A stretch of DNA of 64,000 bases from Paracamarosporium sp. OC-R06-R3. Its lineage: Eukaryota > Ascomycota > Dothideomycetes > Pleosporales > Didymosphaeriaceae. Positions 11,190 through 21,532 of the stretch are shown here, piece by piece (within the stretch, counting starts at the first letter, position 1; the number at the start of each line of letters is the position of its first letter). The notes beneath the pieces were generated by a model, which saw only the letters and a list, made by a program, of their open reading frames with translations, had not been told where the DNA came from and searched no databases. The position numbers and the translations under genes are program-made. The stretch is taken from NCBI GenBank assembly GCA_019828545.1, contig JACVRA010000134.1, forward strand, positions 112,291 to 176,290, in the 5' to 3' direction.

Positions 11190-11853
11190 ATGTCAAAGTC
11201 TCAACCCGTCGCCATGCTCAACGCCCTCAAGCTCAGCGAGCTTCTGAACAAGAACACCAACTCACAACTCTACTCACGACTCTTGTCAGTACCGACTAAC
11301 AGCACCACTAATTCCCCAACTCACATGACCCAGCGTAATGTCCCCCAACGGCACCCTCATGGCCTACACCACCCCCATCGACATCCGCGAGCTACGCGAC
11401 CAAGCCGCTCTCATCTCCATGGCCTGGAAAGACCGCGCTTCCAAATTATCCTCCAGCACAGAAGGCTCTGCGGATTCACCACCCGCTCTAGAGACCCTCA
11501 CCATTGAAACTGCAAACAACAACATCGTTGCCCGCGCAATCCAGCCTTCTCTCTTACTGGTTCTCGTCGGCGGCGTTCCGCCCTCGCGGAAGGAAATGTT
11601 TAAGATTACGCCCGAAGCGCAAGGCGCCCCACGGTATCCTCCAATTGATGTTGTTGACGATGGTACTGCCGAGGCGGTCGTAGGAAGTGGGAAGGCGGCA
11701 TCGATTCTAAGCACAATGAGTTCGCGGGAGAAGGATGTCAAGGGCGGCGTGCTGCACATTCAGCGGAAGAAGATTGATGCGCTGACCGAGTATTTGAGAA
11801 AAGATTTCGACGCGAAGGGGTTTGTTATGCCGGATGATTCGAGTTTTTCCTGA
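11190..11853 (+). CDS. Roadblock/LC7 (LAMTOR2-like) protein
   Basis: Exons 11190-11284 and 11334-11853, with a 49-bp intron, give 204 aa. The first exon encodes a Leu-rich helix (MLNALKLSELLNKN). The second begins with the strand-turn VMSPNGTLMAYTTP followed by DIRELRDQAALISMAWK, a Roadblock/LC7 pattern as in LAMTOR2/p14-type proteins. In animals that subunit belongs to Ragulator, which anchors Rag GTPases at the lysosome; fungal counterparts belong to the vacuolar EGO-type TORC1 platform. The protein is longer than p14 (about 125 aa) because of inserted loops and a C-terminal helix (IQRKKIDALTEYLRKDF). The Roadblock call is motif-based. Membership of an EGO/Ragulator complex is inference. 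It converges on MET10. Confidence 0.7.
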
Positions 11854-12221
11854 GGATTGGGTTGGGGACAGGTGGATTGGCTCTAGGTATGGGAACTAGA
11901 CGGGCGGTATGGTTTTGGCAAGGGCGTTTTCTTTCATTCGGAGGGAACGGCAATGTCTGTGCTGATAGGTGTAGAGATTTCCAGTGTATGTTTTTTTTGT
12001 TTGTATATGTCTTGATTGATAGTGGGGCCTCGTTGTTCATGCAAGCATATTTTGTAATATATACTTCTTTCCATTTGGACGTTGGCACGCACTACATACA
12101 ATTCTCTTCAGTCGCAATTATAACAGTGCACGAAAGTAGTAGACTCTTCAAAATAAGTCTATTGCTTCAAATGTTCATGGATCTATACCACCAACACCAC
12201 GCTACGCATACTACTATATAC
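11854..12221. other. Convergent 3' intergenic region
   Basis: Roughly 370 bp between two gene 3' ends, AT-rich towards MET10. It presumably contains both polyadenylation regions. No gene is seen. Confidence 0.5.
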
Positions 12222-15200
12222 TTAATAAACCTCAAGCACATACCTGCCCTCGTCCTTGAGCGTCTCAATCTCCCTCCTGCTATCGACCTTCTTCGGCTTC
12301 TCCTCACCCGCTCTCACACTCTTCGCCCTGTGCTCCACCTCCACAGCCTCCTGCAGCACCTCCGTAACGTCCGGCACGGGCCACGTCGGTCCGCAGAGGT
12401 AGAAGCTACCCTCATCTCGCAGATACGCGCGCCTGATATCGCTTAAGCTCTGCCTCATGCGATCCTGAATGTAGATCTTCTGCGGCTGGTCACGCGAGAA
12501 CGCGCGACCGAGCAATGTGATGATGCCCGCGTCTTGGTACGCCTCCCATTCCTCACCGTAGAGGTACTCTTCGCGTTGATGCCGCGAACCCATGTATAAA
12601 AGGACCTCGCCAATCTCGTGTCCTTGTTGCTTTTGGTAGGCGCGCTCTTGAACAAAGGCGCGGAAAGGAGCGAGACCAGTACCTAGACCAGCCATGATGA
12701 TGGGTGCGGTTGTCTTGGGCGGGAGTTTCATGACTGAAGGCTTGACGGAGACGGTGACGGGAGAGCCGATCTTGAGGCCATTGAGATAGCGGGTGGCCTG
12801 GCCAAAACGGTCGCGACCATTGGGGTCAACCCAGTTGACAGTGACGATAAGAAGAGCGACAGAAGTGGGGGTCACGTGCTGGGAAGAGGCAATGGAGTAC
12901 TCGCGACGCTTCATAGGGCTAACGATGCGGACGATATCGTGGAAAGAAGGATGTGCAGACGGGAATTCCAGGAGGATATCGGCATAGGTAATGGTGTCCA
13001 CCTCGGCGCGGCGCTTGAACTCAGTGGCACCCTCAGGGCTAATGACAGCGAGAAGCTTCCTCTTCTCGTCTGGGTCATCTGCGAACTCCGCAAGAGCTTC
13101 ATAGAACCGCTTGGGTGGACGGCCAAAGATGTCGACGTTTTGGATGAGCGACTGGTAGACGGTACGGTTGACTAAGACATCCGGGTCCTCACGAGATGGC
13201 ACTTCGACAATCTCATCAGGATTGAGGCCATACCACTTGATGAACTCCTCAACCTCGGCTTTGTCATTCTCAGCATGGATGCCGAGCGCCTCGCCAATAG
13301 CGTAAGTAACACCAGAGTTGCCTAGATCGAACTCAATGTGAAAGATATTACGGTCGTAGTTAAGCGGCGTAAGACGACGGCGTTCCTTGACATGGACGAG
13401 GGCGGTTTTAATGCCCAAATCAGGGCGTAGTGCAGCCTCACTACCATAGGCCTCCTTGAAAGCGAGGCCCTTGGCTGCAATCTTCCAGTCCCTGAGGAAT
13501 GTTGGTGGCTCGGTTTCGGTGCGGTCATAAGCAGAGAAGCTGTTCACATTAATATCGGAGGGGAGCTGGAGTGGCTCAATTTCTTCCTCCGGCGTGGACC
13601 AAGCAACAGGACATTCGATCTCGCGAAGAGCGGTCTCCAATTCGCTAACCAATTTCTTGAGGGTTTCGTGGTTTCCGTTGATGGCAGCCAGTTTAGAGAG
13701 GCCAGATGTGAGCAAATCTTCGCGGGCAACTTTCAAGAAAGCCAGTTGGGTAAGGTAGGCTTCGAGAGAAGCATCCTCAGACACGCTCTCAGAGATCGTA
13801 GGGTCGAGCACGAAGAGCTCAACGTCTTTGCTCACAAGAGTCTTGCGGAGGGCAGGAGAGAGCTTCTTCTCAATATCCTCATCCTTCACGCCAGGCAGCT
13901 TGACGATGATGGAGCTGTCGGCTTTGACGCTGTTCAAGATGTCGAATTCTTTCAGAAGAGACTCGTCGCCTACAAAAGTGACGTCGGCCTGTTCCACGGA
14001 ATAAGGCGCTTCAATGGTGTAATCAGCGTTTCGGATGTCAGTGCGGACAGTGCCGCCACGGACCAGGTTGTCGTGACCTGTACGCACGAAAACGTTCTTC
14101 GCAGAGTCGGAAGAGAGAAGCTTTCCTAGCACAACAGGAGCATCTGCGGCCGGAGACTCATCCAGGTCCCAGAACGTGTACTGCTTGACGTCCGCGGTGT
14201 TGAGAATGTCGACATAGGAACGAACCTCCTCCGATTGAGTCTTCTCACCATATGTCTGCTGGAAGACGTCTAGGATATTGCTCGGAGTCCAAACCTGCTC
14301 GCGGGAGTACTTAATGTCGGTAACTTCAATGTTGCGATCGAAAGCAAACTGAACCGTTGCAAAGACGTCAGAATAGAGGCGAGAACTCTCGGCCGGGTCG
14401 AAAACAGCGGCTTCGTCTTTGACTTGTCCGAGTACCGCAATGTTCCTAGTGCTCTTGGGAAGCACTTCAAGGAATGCCTCTTCCACAAAGGGGCGGTACA
14501 CGCGAACATTGACGACGCCCAGCTTGTCGCCATCTTTTGCAAGCGCGTTTGCGACCTGTGCGGTCAAAGATGCCTCAACGGTACCGAAAACGACCAAGAC
14601 ACTCTCTGGTTCCTCGTGACCATAGTAGTCGAACAGTCGGTAGTCCTCACCGAGCTCGTCGTTGAAAGCTTGGAGGAGACGCACAACACGTCCCGCGTTG
14701 TCCGAGTGTTTCTTGTCGACCTCAGAGACAGCCTTGAGGACAGCCTGGTAGTTGTTGTAAAGTCTGGTCTGGTCCAGTGTGTCGACCAACCTTGCTGTCT
14801 CACGTCCGACGCTAATGCCGTCGTAGGTGTGGATTGTAGGGAGAATGCTCGACAGCAAAGTCGCAAATAGCGACATGTGTTGCGTCTCGAAGACGGACGG
14901 ACTGCACACAAGACCCAGGCCCAGATCCTCAGCGATAGTCAACGAGGAAACGTAGTCGCTAACAAGACCGGCGGAAGAGTTGGCCGTGTAGTCGACAGCG
15001 GCAACGTGGGCGGTAAGGGGGTTCGCGACTGAGTAGAGGAGCGCCAGCTGGTCAAGCGCAGGGCGCAGGTAGTGCAGAGTCGCAGAGGAGGCAACAATGG
15101 ACTGGGGGATATGGCGCTTCTTTAGGTCGAAGTCCTTGGAGAACATGTAACCCAGGGCGATTGAACCAGCGCCGTTCCTCGTCTCAAGCGATTGTACGCC

Positions 15201-15482
15201 TGTTTGGTATCCGAGCGCATTCTTATCGCCGCTCTCGTGCCATGCCTTGACTGCGGCATCCAGGTCGAAGCCCTCGGCCGAATATGCGAATATCTTGTCC
15301 GAAAGCGTGTAGGCGACTTGTTGAACGAGCGTCTGCGCGGTCAGGTACGTGGGACCGTTGATGGATTCGAGCGGGAGTCCTTGGCCGAAGGGCAGACTCG
15401 ACGACTTCTGCGTGAAGGTCTTGGGCTGGTTCTGCTGGGCGTCGGCGCCGGGGCCGGCAGAGTCGGTCTGCTGGAAGTGCAT
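12222..15482 (-). CDS. MET10: Sulfite reductase [NADPH] flavoprotein component
   Basis: Uninterrupted 1086-aa ORF from ATG 15482, close to the roughly 1035 aa of yeast Met10. It is the alpha subunit of assimilatory sulfite reductase and passes electrons from NADPH to the siroheme subunit that makes sulfide for cysteine and methionine. Residues about 1-420 resemble the pyruvate:ferredoxin-oxidoreductase-type N-terminal region of Met10. The C-terminal half is a ferredoxin-NADP reductase module: FAD-binding with the RREYSIASS motif near residue 870, then the nucleotide-binding GLGTGLAPFRAFVQERA and YLCGPTWPVPDV. No flavodoxin domain is present, which agrees with Met10 (the FMN domain resides in the partner, Met5). 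Expression is normally under sulfur-metabolite control; no site was identified here. Confidence 0.95.
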   Translation of the reverse strand: MHFQQTDSAGPGADAQQNQPKTFTQKSSSLPFGQGLPLESINGPTYLTAQTLVQQVAYTLSDKIFAYSAEGFDLDAAVKAWHESGDKNALGYQTGVQSLETRNGAGSIALGYMFSKDFDLKKRHIPQSIVASSATLHYLRPALDQLALLYSVANPLTAHVAAVDYTANSSAGLVSDYVSSLTIAEDLGLGLVCSPSVFETQHMSLFATLLSSILPTIHTYDGISVGRETARLVDTLDQTRLYNNYQAVLKAVSEVDKKHSDNAGRVVRLLQAFNDELGEDYRLFDYYGHEEPESVLVVFGTVEASLTAQVANALAKDGDKLGVVNVRVYRPFVEEAFLEVLPKSTRNIAVLGQVKDEAAVFDPAESSRLYSDVFATVQFAFDRNIEVTDIKYSREQVWTPSNILDVFQQTYGEKTQSEEVRSYVDILNTADVKQYTFWDLDESPAADAPVVLGKLLSSDSAKNVFVRTGHDNLVRGGTVRTDIRNADYTIEAPYSVEQADVTFVGDESLLKEFDILNSVKADSSIIVKLPGVKDEDIEKKLSPALRKTLVSKDVELFVLDPTISESVSEDASLEAYLTQLAFLKVAREDLLTSGLSKLAAINGNHETLKKLVSELETALREIECPVAWSTPEEEIEPLQLPSDINVNSFSAYDRTETEPPTFLRDWKIAAKGLAFKEAYGSEAALRPDLGIKTALVHVKERRRLTPLNYDRNIFHIEFDLGNSGVTYAIGEALGIHAENDKAEVEEFIKWYGLNPDEIVEVPSREDPDVLVNRTVYQSLIQNVDIFGRPPKRFYEALAEFADDPDEKRKLLAVISPEGATEFKRRAEVDTITYADILLEFPSAHPSFHDIVRIVSPMKRREYSIASSQHVTPTSVALLIVTVNWVDPNGRDRFGQATRYLNGLKIGSPVTVSVKPSVMKLPPKTTAPIIMAGLGTGLAPFRAFVQERAYQKQQGHEIGEVLLYMGSRHQREEYLYGEEWEAYQDAGIITLLGRAFSRDQPQKIYIQDRMRQSLSDIRRAYLRDEGSFYLCGPTWPVPDVTEVLQEAVEVEHRAKSVRAGEEKPKKVDSRREIETLKDEGRYVLEVY

Positions 15483-16937
15483 CTTCGCCTGGTGAATTGG
15501 TTTTTGGGGACCAATCTAGGCTGCTTGCGAAGGTGAGGTTCTCCCGTAGGCTTCACGGAGAGAAGGCGTGAAGGTGGCCACGGTGCAGTGACAAAAGTCG
15601 CACTTTCAGGGCGACATCGGCAAAGACACTGCCGCGGATCTGGAGAAGGGGATCGAATGAATAAGACATGATTGGTCTGGCCCGCCGCTGTTCATGGTGC
15701 TGCTCTCGTTTGGCACAAAAAAATGTCGCTAGCGTCGAGCACGCCATATGGCTTGGCGTGGAGGTCGTTTGCGGCCGGCGGGGATATCGCGGAGCTCGGA
15801 GATGCCGTGGACGACAACACACCATCGCTCGTGAAGCCTTCTGCCATTTCAGCGAGTATCACAGACTTGATTGAGGACCATGAGCCGGATATTAACTTGA
15901 TTCCAGGCCAGAAGTCAGGCATCCAGCATTTCTTCCGTGTCCTGCGCCCCGCAACCCACCATGTTCAAGCTGAATCCGCAAATTCATTTGACCGAATAAT
16001 ATATGGTATGACTTTTGTACCAGTCCTTTTATTCTGTCGACCGATTTTTTGATCTGGCATCTAAAGAGGGAGGCCATAGGCCCCAATACCTGGGGTATAA
16101 ATGCGTAATGTATTGGAGAAAAGGGTGATGAAAGAATGTTAGAACTTACGCCTCAAGGCTGAACCGAGGCGAATAGCAACCATGTTGATTGATTTGTCGT
16201 CGAGCAGCGACAGTTGCGAACGAATCACACATCCAGCTCGACTCATGGAGCTGTGGTGATCGCCGCGACATAATCCTCCATCCAGTCCATTACGAACTCC
16301 ATCGCCACCAGTTCTTTGCTACTGAGATATACATCATGTAATAATTTCTAAGCGACCGCCGCACCTCCCGAGTCGCATACCCAGCGTAGCTCCAAACAAG
16401 GACCTGTATCCATCCTTCTCCTTTTCCCACTCTCACCTCCTAGGAGCAATGTTTATTCTAGTTTCCGGAGGCCGCCAGTTGCTTCTCCACGCCCAAAAGC
16501 CTTGGTTTTCTATTGTCCTTTCAGCTGCCAACCGGTCCCGCCGTTGGGATTTAAAACCCAGGTGCTGTCAAGTCCTGTCGGATTTCAACCACCATCACCG
16601 TGGCAGCCGCAAACTTCTCTTACTTTCACTTCCCCCCTGCTCACGTGAGTGCCAACAATAAACACGTCTCAGCACTGTCAACACCCTACCTCACTTTTAA
16701 CCTCTCCTTTACGCCCCTCCCCTCCAGAGCACCCATCCCTGGCTTCAAGTTCGATAGCACTGTCGGCAATATAGCCCTCTCTCTTGCCTCATCACCAGCC
16801 CGTCAAGCCCTCCGTACAGGAAGGCTTCGCGCACCCTTATCGCCACCACGGATCGCTTCTCTTCTCGCAAGCGCCTAGGTACTCCTCGCTCAACAACAGA
16901 AAGCGACTCAGACGTTGAGAGCCCACTGGCTGTCAGA
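15483..16937. promoter_or_regulatory. Divergent intergenic region MET10 / Gly-Tyr-Pro protein
   Basis: About 1.45 kb between divergent starts. It contains the doubtful small ORF at 15723-16052 and, at about 16646-16728, a well-formed intron (GTGAGT donor, CCTCCAG acceptor) that could belong to the 5' UTR of the downstream gene. Confidence 0.45.
15723..16052 (+). CDS. Small hypothetical ORF
   Basis: A 109-codon ORF from ATG 15723 (an in-frame upstream start adds 17 residues). The N-terminal 90 residues have a protein-like composition (acidic, Asp/Glu-Leu-Ile patterns), while the end is hydrophobic and may be untranslated or intronic. No domain was recognised. It lies in the upstream region of MET10 on the opposite strand, so it may be a chance ORF. 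Confidence 0.25.
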   Translation: MSLASSTPYGLAWRSFAAGGDIAELGDAVDDNTPSLVKPSAISASITDLIEDHEPDINLIPGQKSGIQHFFRVLRPATHHVQAESANSFDRIIYGMTFVPVLLFCRPIF

Positions 16938-18954
16938 ATGCATGAAAACATAGCACCCTCGCCTGAGCCGCAGCAGCAAGACGCCCTGCGCGACATCCAC
17001 GGCTACTTTGGCGGTCAACAACAGGTAGGCCCGGTCTGACATAAAAAACTCTTTCCTTCATGATTATCAATGCTGACTTCGCATAACAGATGAACGTAGA
17101 TGATGCGGTCGCTGCTCCAAATGACAAGCACCCGACCCTAGAGCCAGTCAATGACCTAGAACACCGGTATCCGATCACATCTCATGCCCGTCAGGAGTCC
17201 AGCGACGAGGACGATGTGCCCCTCCGCGACCGTCGCCCCCGCAACACTCATCAGCAGACCTCGTCTACCTCGTCCATGCATAGACACCGCAGCGTCCAAA
17301 AGCCTGAGAAGGGATCATCGCTCCCCGGCATTGGCAGAAGCCACAAAAAGCCGGGTCCCAAGCCTTATGCCGCCAAACCTATAGCAAAGAACGACATGAA
17401 GGCAAAGATGGAGGTGATCCGGGCTATTGAGAAGAACTGGGGAAAACACTTTATTATAAACTACATTCCTAAGTGTCACCGCCCATTACAGAAGAAGAAA
17501 GGCGGCAAGCGTACTGCGTACCGTCAACACGAGATTGGTATGTATTAAGTCTCTGTCAAAGACCTGGTGCGAATACTAATTCTCGATCTGCAGACCCAAA
17601 GAATTGGTTGCCCTCAGTGCTAAAGGCCGTACTTATGATCTCTGACCTCACTAAGGATAGGGATTTCTTGAGGAAGGCCATGAATGACGTCGTTCGTCAC
17701 CGCATTAAGCATACCGGTAACCGCAAACCGCAGCTTGTAACTACTGACTTCGATGTTATTGAGGACATGATCACCCGCGGTTGGGATGTCGAGACCAGCT
17801 TCTCTGTCCGGTACAAGCATCTCCTTCTTGCGCAGCCTAAGGGTTACATGGAGACAGATGAGGACATTGACCACATACTGGCTTGCGGCGATGATGATTT
17901 CCAGCGTATCAGTGATGCTGATGGCGAGGATCACGAAGATGACGTCGACGACACGGATGCCGATGGCGAAGAGGACGAAGATAGGTCCGAATCTTCCAAT
18001 CAGCATCGGCCTAAAGGAGTCTACATTCATGTTTGTATTGCCAAAGTGTAGCAAGTATGTCCGCTAACAAAATCCAGGGAGCTCCGCATCAACCACCGAA
18101 GTTAATCTTACCAAAACAATCCAAGCCATCCAAACGCATCAAGCAAGAGAATCAAGAGACTCCAGCAAAGATTTCCAAGCGTAACAAGCCTTCTTCCCCA
18201 TCTCCCGCTCCCGCATCGGTCCAGCAGATGCCGCAGCATATATATGGTGGCTATGGCATGCCTGGCTATGGTATGTAGCTCCCAAATGACCCTACAGCAT
18301 CCGCTCACTTTGAACTTAGGTCCATATGGCGGCTACCCAGGCTATCCGCCCATCCCAGGCTACCCTCCGCATATGAAGGGCTACCCACCTCAGCCTCCGC
18401 ACATGAAGGGTTATCCGCTGATGCCACCGATGTATCCGTGGCCCGGATATGGGCAGTATTCAGGTCACAGACAGCAAGAATCGGGAAAAGACGTTAACGG
18501 TCAAGGTGCTCGTACTCAAGCTCATGGCTACCCTGGTCATGGCTACCCGGGCTATGGCTACCCAAGCATGCCGCCGTACTCGTACCCGATGCCTCTCTCT
18601 CCCGGCCTTCCGCAGTCTGCCGCTGCCCAGTCTTCTATGACCCAATCTCCGAGCCGCACGCGCTTCTCCCCCTTCGGCACTACCAAGCCCTCATCTTCGT
18701 ACCGCCCTGAACCAGCTCCTACTCCATACGATGCAGCTGAGCATCCTATCGGTCCTCGCATCAAGCGTGAGCCTGGTGTAGAGGATCGTCCTATTGCTGT
18801 CGAAGACTGTGATAATCCGCCTAGTAACTTCCTGGAAGATACAACTGAGGAGGTGCCTCAGATGAGCGACGAGCAGATGCGCGAAGAGATTGCGGAGCAG
18901 GAGCGGCATGTACAGAGGCTCAAGGCGCAGTTGGCTAAGAAGAGCCGCGGCTAG
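16938..18954 (+). CDS. Low-complexity Gly/Tyr/Pro protein with coiled-coil end
   Basis: Five exons, 16938-17024, 17090-17537, 17594-18030, 18078-18270 and 18320-18954, with introns of 47-65 bp all keeping frame, give 599 aa. The frame is open upstream of ATG 16938, so another 5' exon is possible. In order: a disordered acidic/basic N-terminus; an AT-hook-like KKPGPKP; a compact, probably folded region (about 125-260) with KNWGKHFIINYIPKCHR and DPKNWLPSVLKAVLMISDLT; an Asp/Glu-rich run; Lys-rich nuclear-type basic clusters; a GYPG/GYGMPGYG/MKGYPP repeat region (about 380-480); and a final helix (EEIAEQERHVQRLKAQLAKK) typical of a coiled coil. This suggests a nuclear DNA- or RNA-associated protein. 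I do not recognise a named family and give no function. Confidence 0.75.
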
Positions 18955-20066
18955 TCGCCATTGAAGCCTAGCGGTGCAGTGCTTGGTGGTCACAGGCGTG
19001 GGTATGGTTGAGATAGCAATTTTCGAAGTTTGTGTCCTTTCTAGGATTTGCGCTTTGAACTAGCTCATCATTTACCAAAATTGCTGAGTTTGTTTTGAAA
19101 GCCATTGGAAAAATGACACTGCTTGGCACTGAAGTAAAAGTGGATGTTTCTAGTTTTCCAGTCTACAGTTGAACATGCTGCACTTGACTAGCTCGGCTTT
19201 AATACTTGCAGTACTTACTGTCCAATAATATCGCACTGGCAAGGTCTTATCATTCGTAGGTTTTCTGGCTGGGTGATATTAGATGGCCATGGAACTTTCT
19301 TGAAGCACAAAGTATAGAAGTGCTGTGAGGACGATTCATATTCTCTGTAAAGGTCTTCAGCCTTATGCTAAGCTTTGCTGACCTATGGCTCGCGCCGAGA
19401 CAGGAGCGAGGGCCCCTAAGAATAATTTTAGCACAGATGACTTGCGCATTCATTGATGGGAAGAGCCGTTGAGGTAAGGATTTATAATTTTCTGAGGAAA
19501 GTGGACCTCGGTGTTGTGTAGTGGAAGCTATCAAAGATGCACAACTACATATAATAAACCATGAAATCAGCTTTCGCTGATTCGTGAGATTACCATTCAT
19601 CGAAAATCATTCGATAGTTCCATCGACTAAGATTACCAAAATATCGTGAGTGCCAACACCGTCACACTTGGATGGTTGAAGTGGTACCGAGAAATCGCAA
19701 CTATGGATACTGTGAGGCAATAGAGGTCTGCTGCCTGGATGCAGAATACATCTTCGCGGGCATAGCGCGTCGGACACTACTTCATCATCCAATCAAAAAT
19801 AACCACAGAGAAAATTAGATTTTAATCCTGTAACATGGTTCTATCTCCCATATCTATTGAGAAACTAGTCTTTTGAATCTTCTTATACTCTCTTCTAGTG
19901 TCCCAGCAAACCGATTACATCCAAAACGCCTCAGACACACGCTTTCCAACTTAGACAATGCCTATACCACCAACCGTTCATAAATCAGCATGGCCAACCA
20001 GAGGATGCTAACAGAGCTCCCGGCAGCCCTAGAATGCTTGAAACTGTGAAATCCACGCTGCCTATC
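18955..20066. other. Convergent intergenic interval
   Basis: About 1.1 kb between two convergent genes. A 116-codon minus-strand ORF (19250-19600) has no motif and no coding character. Nothing else is seen. Confidence 0.5.
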
Positions 20067-21532
20067 TCAATTACTTTTCTGGAATGCATACCATTCCTCT
20101 TCTGTGACAATGTTGTGTCGTTTGTCTTCGCTGTCGTTGCCCGCAAGGTTCCAGGGCCCGAAAGTCATTTGATCCCCTTTTGGAAGTTGCACTTTATCCC
20201 AGGGGTTAGGGAAGAAGACGGACTGCTCATCTTCTGCATCGCTGCAATCCTGAGAGATGTGCTGGTTGTGAAACAACGGAGATTCGGGGCTGATCCTCCC
20301 ATCAGTGTTGACGTATTGTTCATCGTTTAAGATGCTCATTATGCTGAAACCGGCTGGTGCGTGGGCGCGAGTGATGCTGTCACAGTCTGTTTCTACCGAT
20401 GCCGGCCGAATTGGATCTTCGATGAGTGTGCTTGTGCCGAACTTCATTCCGAGATTGACTGCACCTTCAGTTGTGGTCGGATCGGAAGCTTCAGGATAAC
20501 AATCTGCAGGCACAGATATCTGCGAGTCAGAGCGGGAGAAGTTCTCGAAAGAATCAGCGGTAGACATAAGCTGTGGCCTCCGTGACAACACAGGCTCTTC
20601 TTCTTCGTCCGGCACGAATCCGTTGTTTCGAACGCGGATACCTTTTGTGGCTATCTCCAAACCAATCGTCCTACCCAGGATCTTTCCGCCGTTCTTCATC
20701 GCTTTGGCCCGGTCACGCTCGTGCATCGACTCAAAAAGCACAAATGCGGTAGCGTTGTATTTCTTAAGACGTTCGTTGTATTTTCGCTTGAAGTCGATCA
20801 CACGGAATCCTTGGAAGAAAAGCTCGATAGCGGTTCTATCTGCGTCCTGGTGAAGTTTGCTGATCAAGAGTACACGATGCTCTGGGCCGTCGGATTCGAG
20901 AGGCTGGTGAAAGTGGGAGTGGGTTGTGAGCATCTTTAGAGAGGGAGGCTCTTCGTTTTCAACGAGCACAGGGGGTTGCGGCAGTGGACGCTGAAGTAGG
21001 GTGAACCGTGGTTGAGAGGTGGGTGGTGCCTGCGAATTGCTGGGGAGAGGCGGGAAAGCCATACTCTTGGGGTCAAGCGCAAAAGTTTGTTGGGTTGCAA
21101 GCGGCGTAGAAGACCGTGGTTGTTCGTCAAACACGGCCTCATGCTTATACTCTTTGATATTGAGTGAGCCGGAGTCTGTGACTGCAAACGAATTAGTAAC
21201 CTTTTGTTTTTCATTTACTACGGCAGTTTTGGTAACTTACATTCAAACCCTTTTTTAGCACGCATGACTCGAACTTGTCGACCCCTAAGCTCCTTCAGAT
21301 GGAGTTCGTTAGTGGCTCGAATCACGTCCTCGAGAGTGCCCAGTAATATATAGGCGACAGCTGTCCTGCCGCGCTTCGCATCGATGTAACGCTTCCAGTC
21401 TAGTAGGTTGTAGCCATCGAAGAACAGATTCACATCTGCATCGGAAGCGCCCCAATGAACGTTAGTAACGCGAAGAACTCGATCTTCAGGTGCACTGGTC
21501 TCCCCGAGCGTAAGTTTCCTGCCACGAGGCAT
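20067..21532 (-). CDS. Protein with two RNA recognition motifs
   Basis: Exons 21241-21532 and 20067-21181, with a 59-bp intron (GTAAGT donor, TTTGCAG acceptor), give 468 aa. RRM1 (about residues 17-95) shows the strand VLRVTNVHWGASDADVNLFF and the second strand TAVAYILLGTLEDVIRA; RRM2 (about 196-275) shows HRVLLISKLHQDADRTAIELFF and NATAFVLFESMHERDRAKAM. The RNP1 aromatic positions are weakly kept (AYI, AFVLFE), so these are divergent RRMs. The linker is Pro/Gln-rich. The C-terminus carries an NPWDKVQLP...GPWNLAGN segment and ends EEEWYAFQKSN. It is probably an RNA-binding regulator; target and compartment are unknown. No RGG or RS tail is present. Confidence 0.8.

Noticed and set aside
13668..14129. 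Plus-strand ORF of 153 codons inside MET10
   Set aside because: It lies wholly antisense within a strongly conserved coding region and has no motif of its own.
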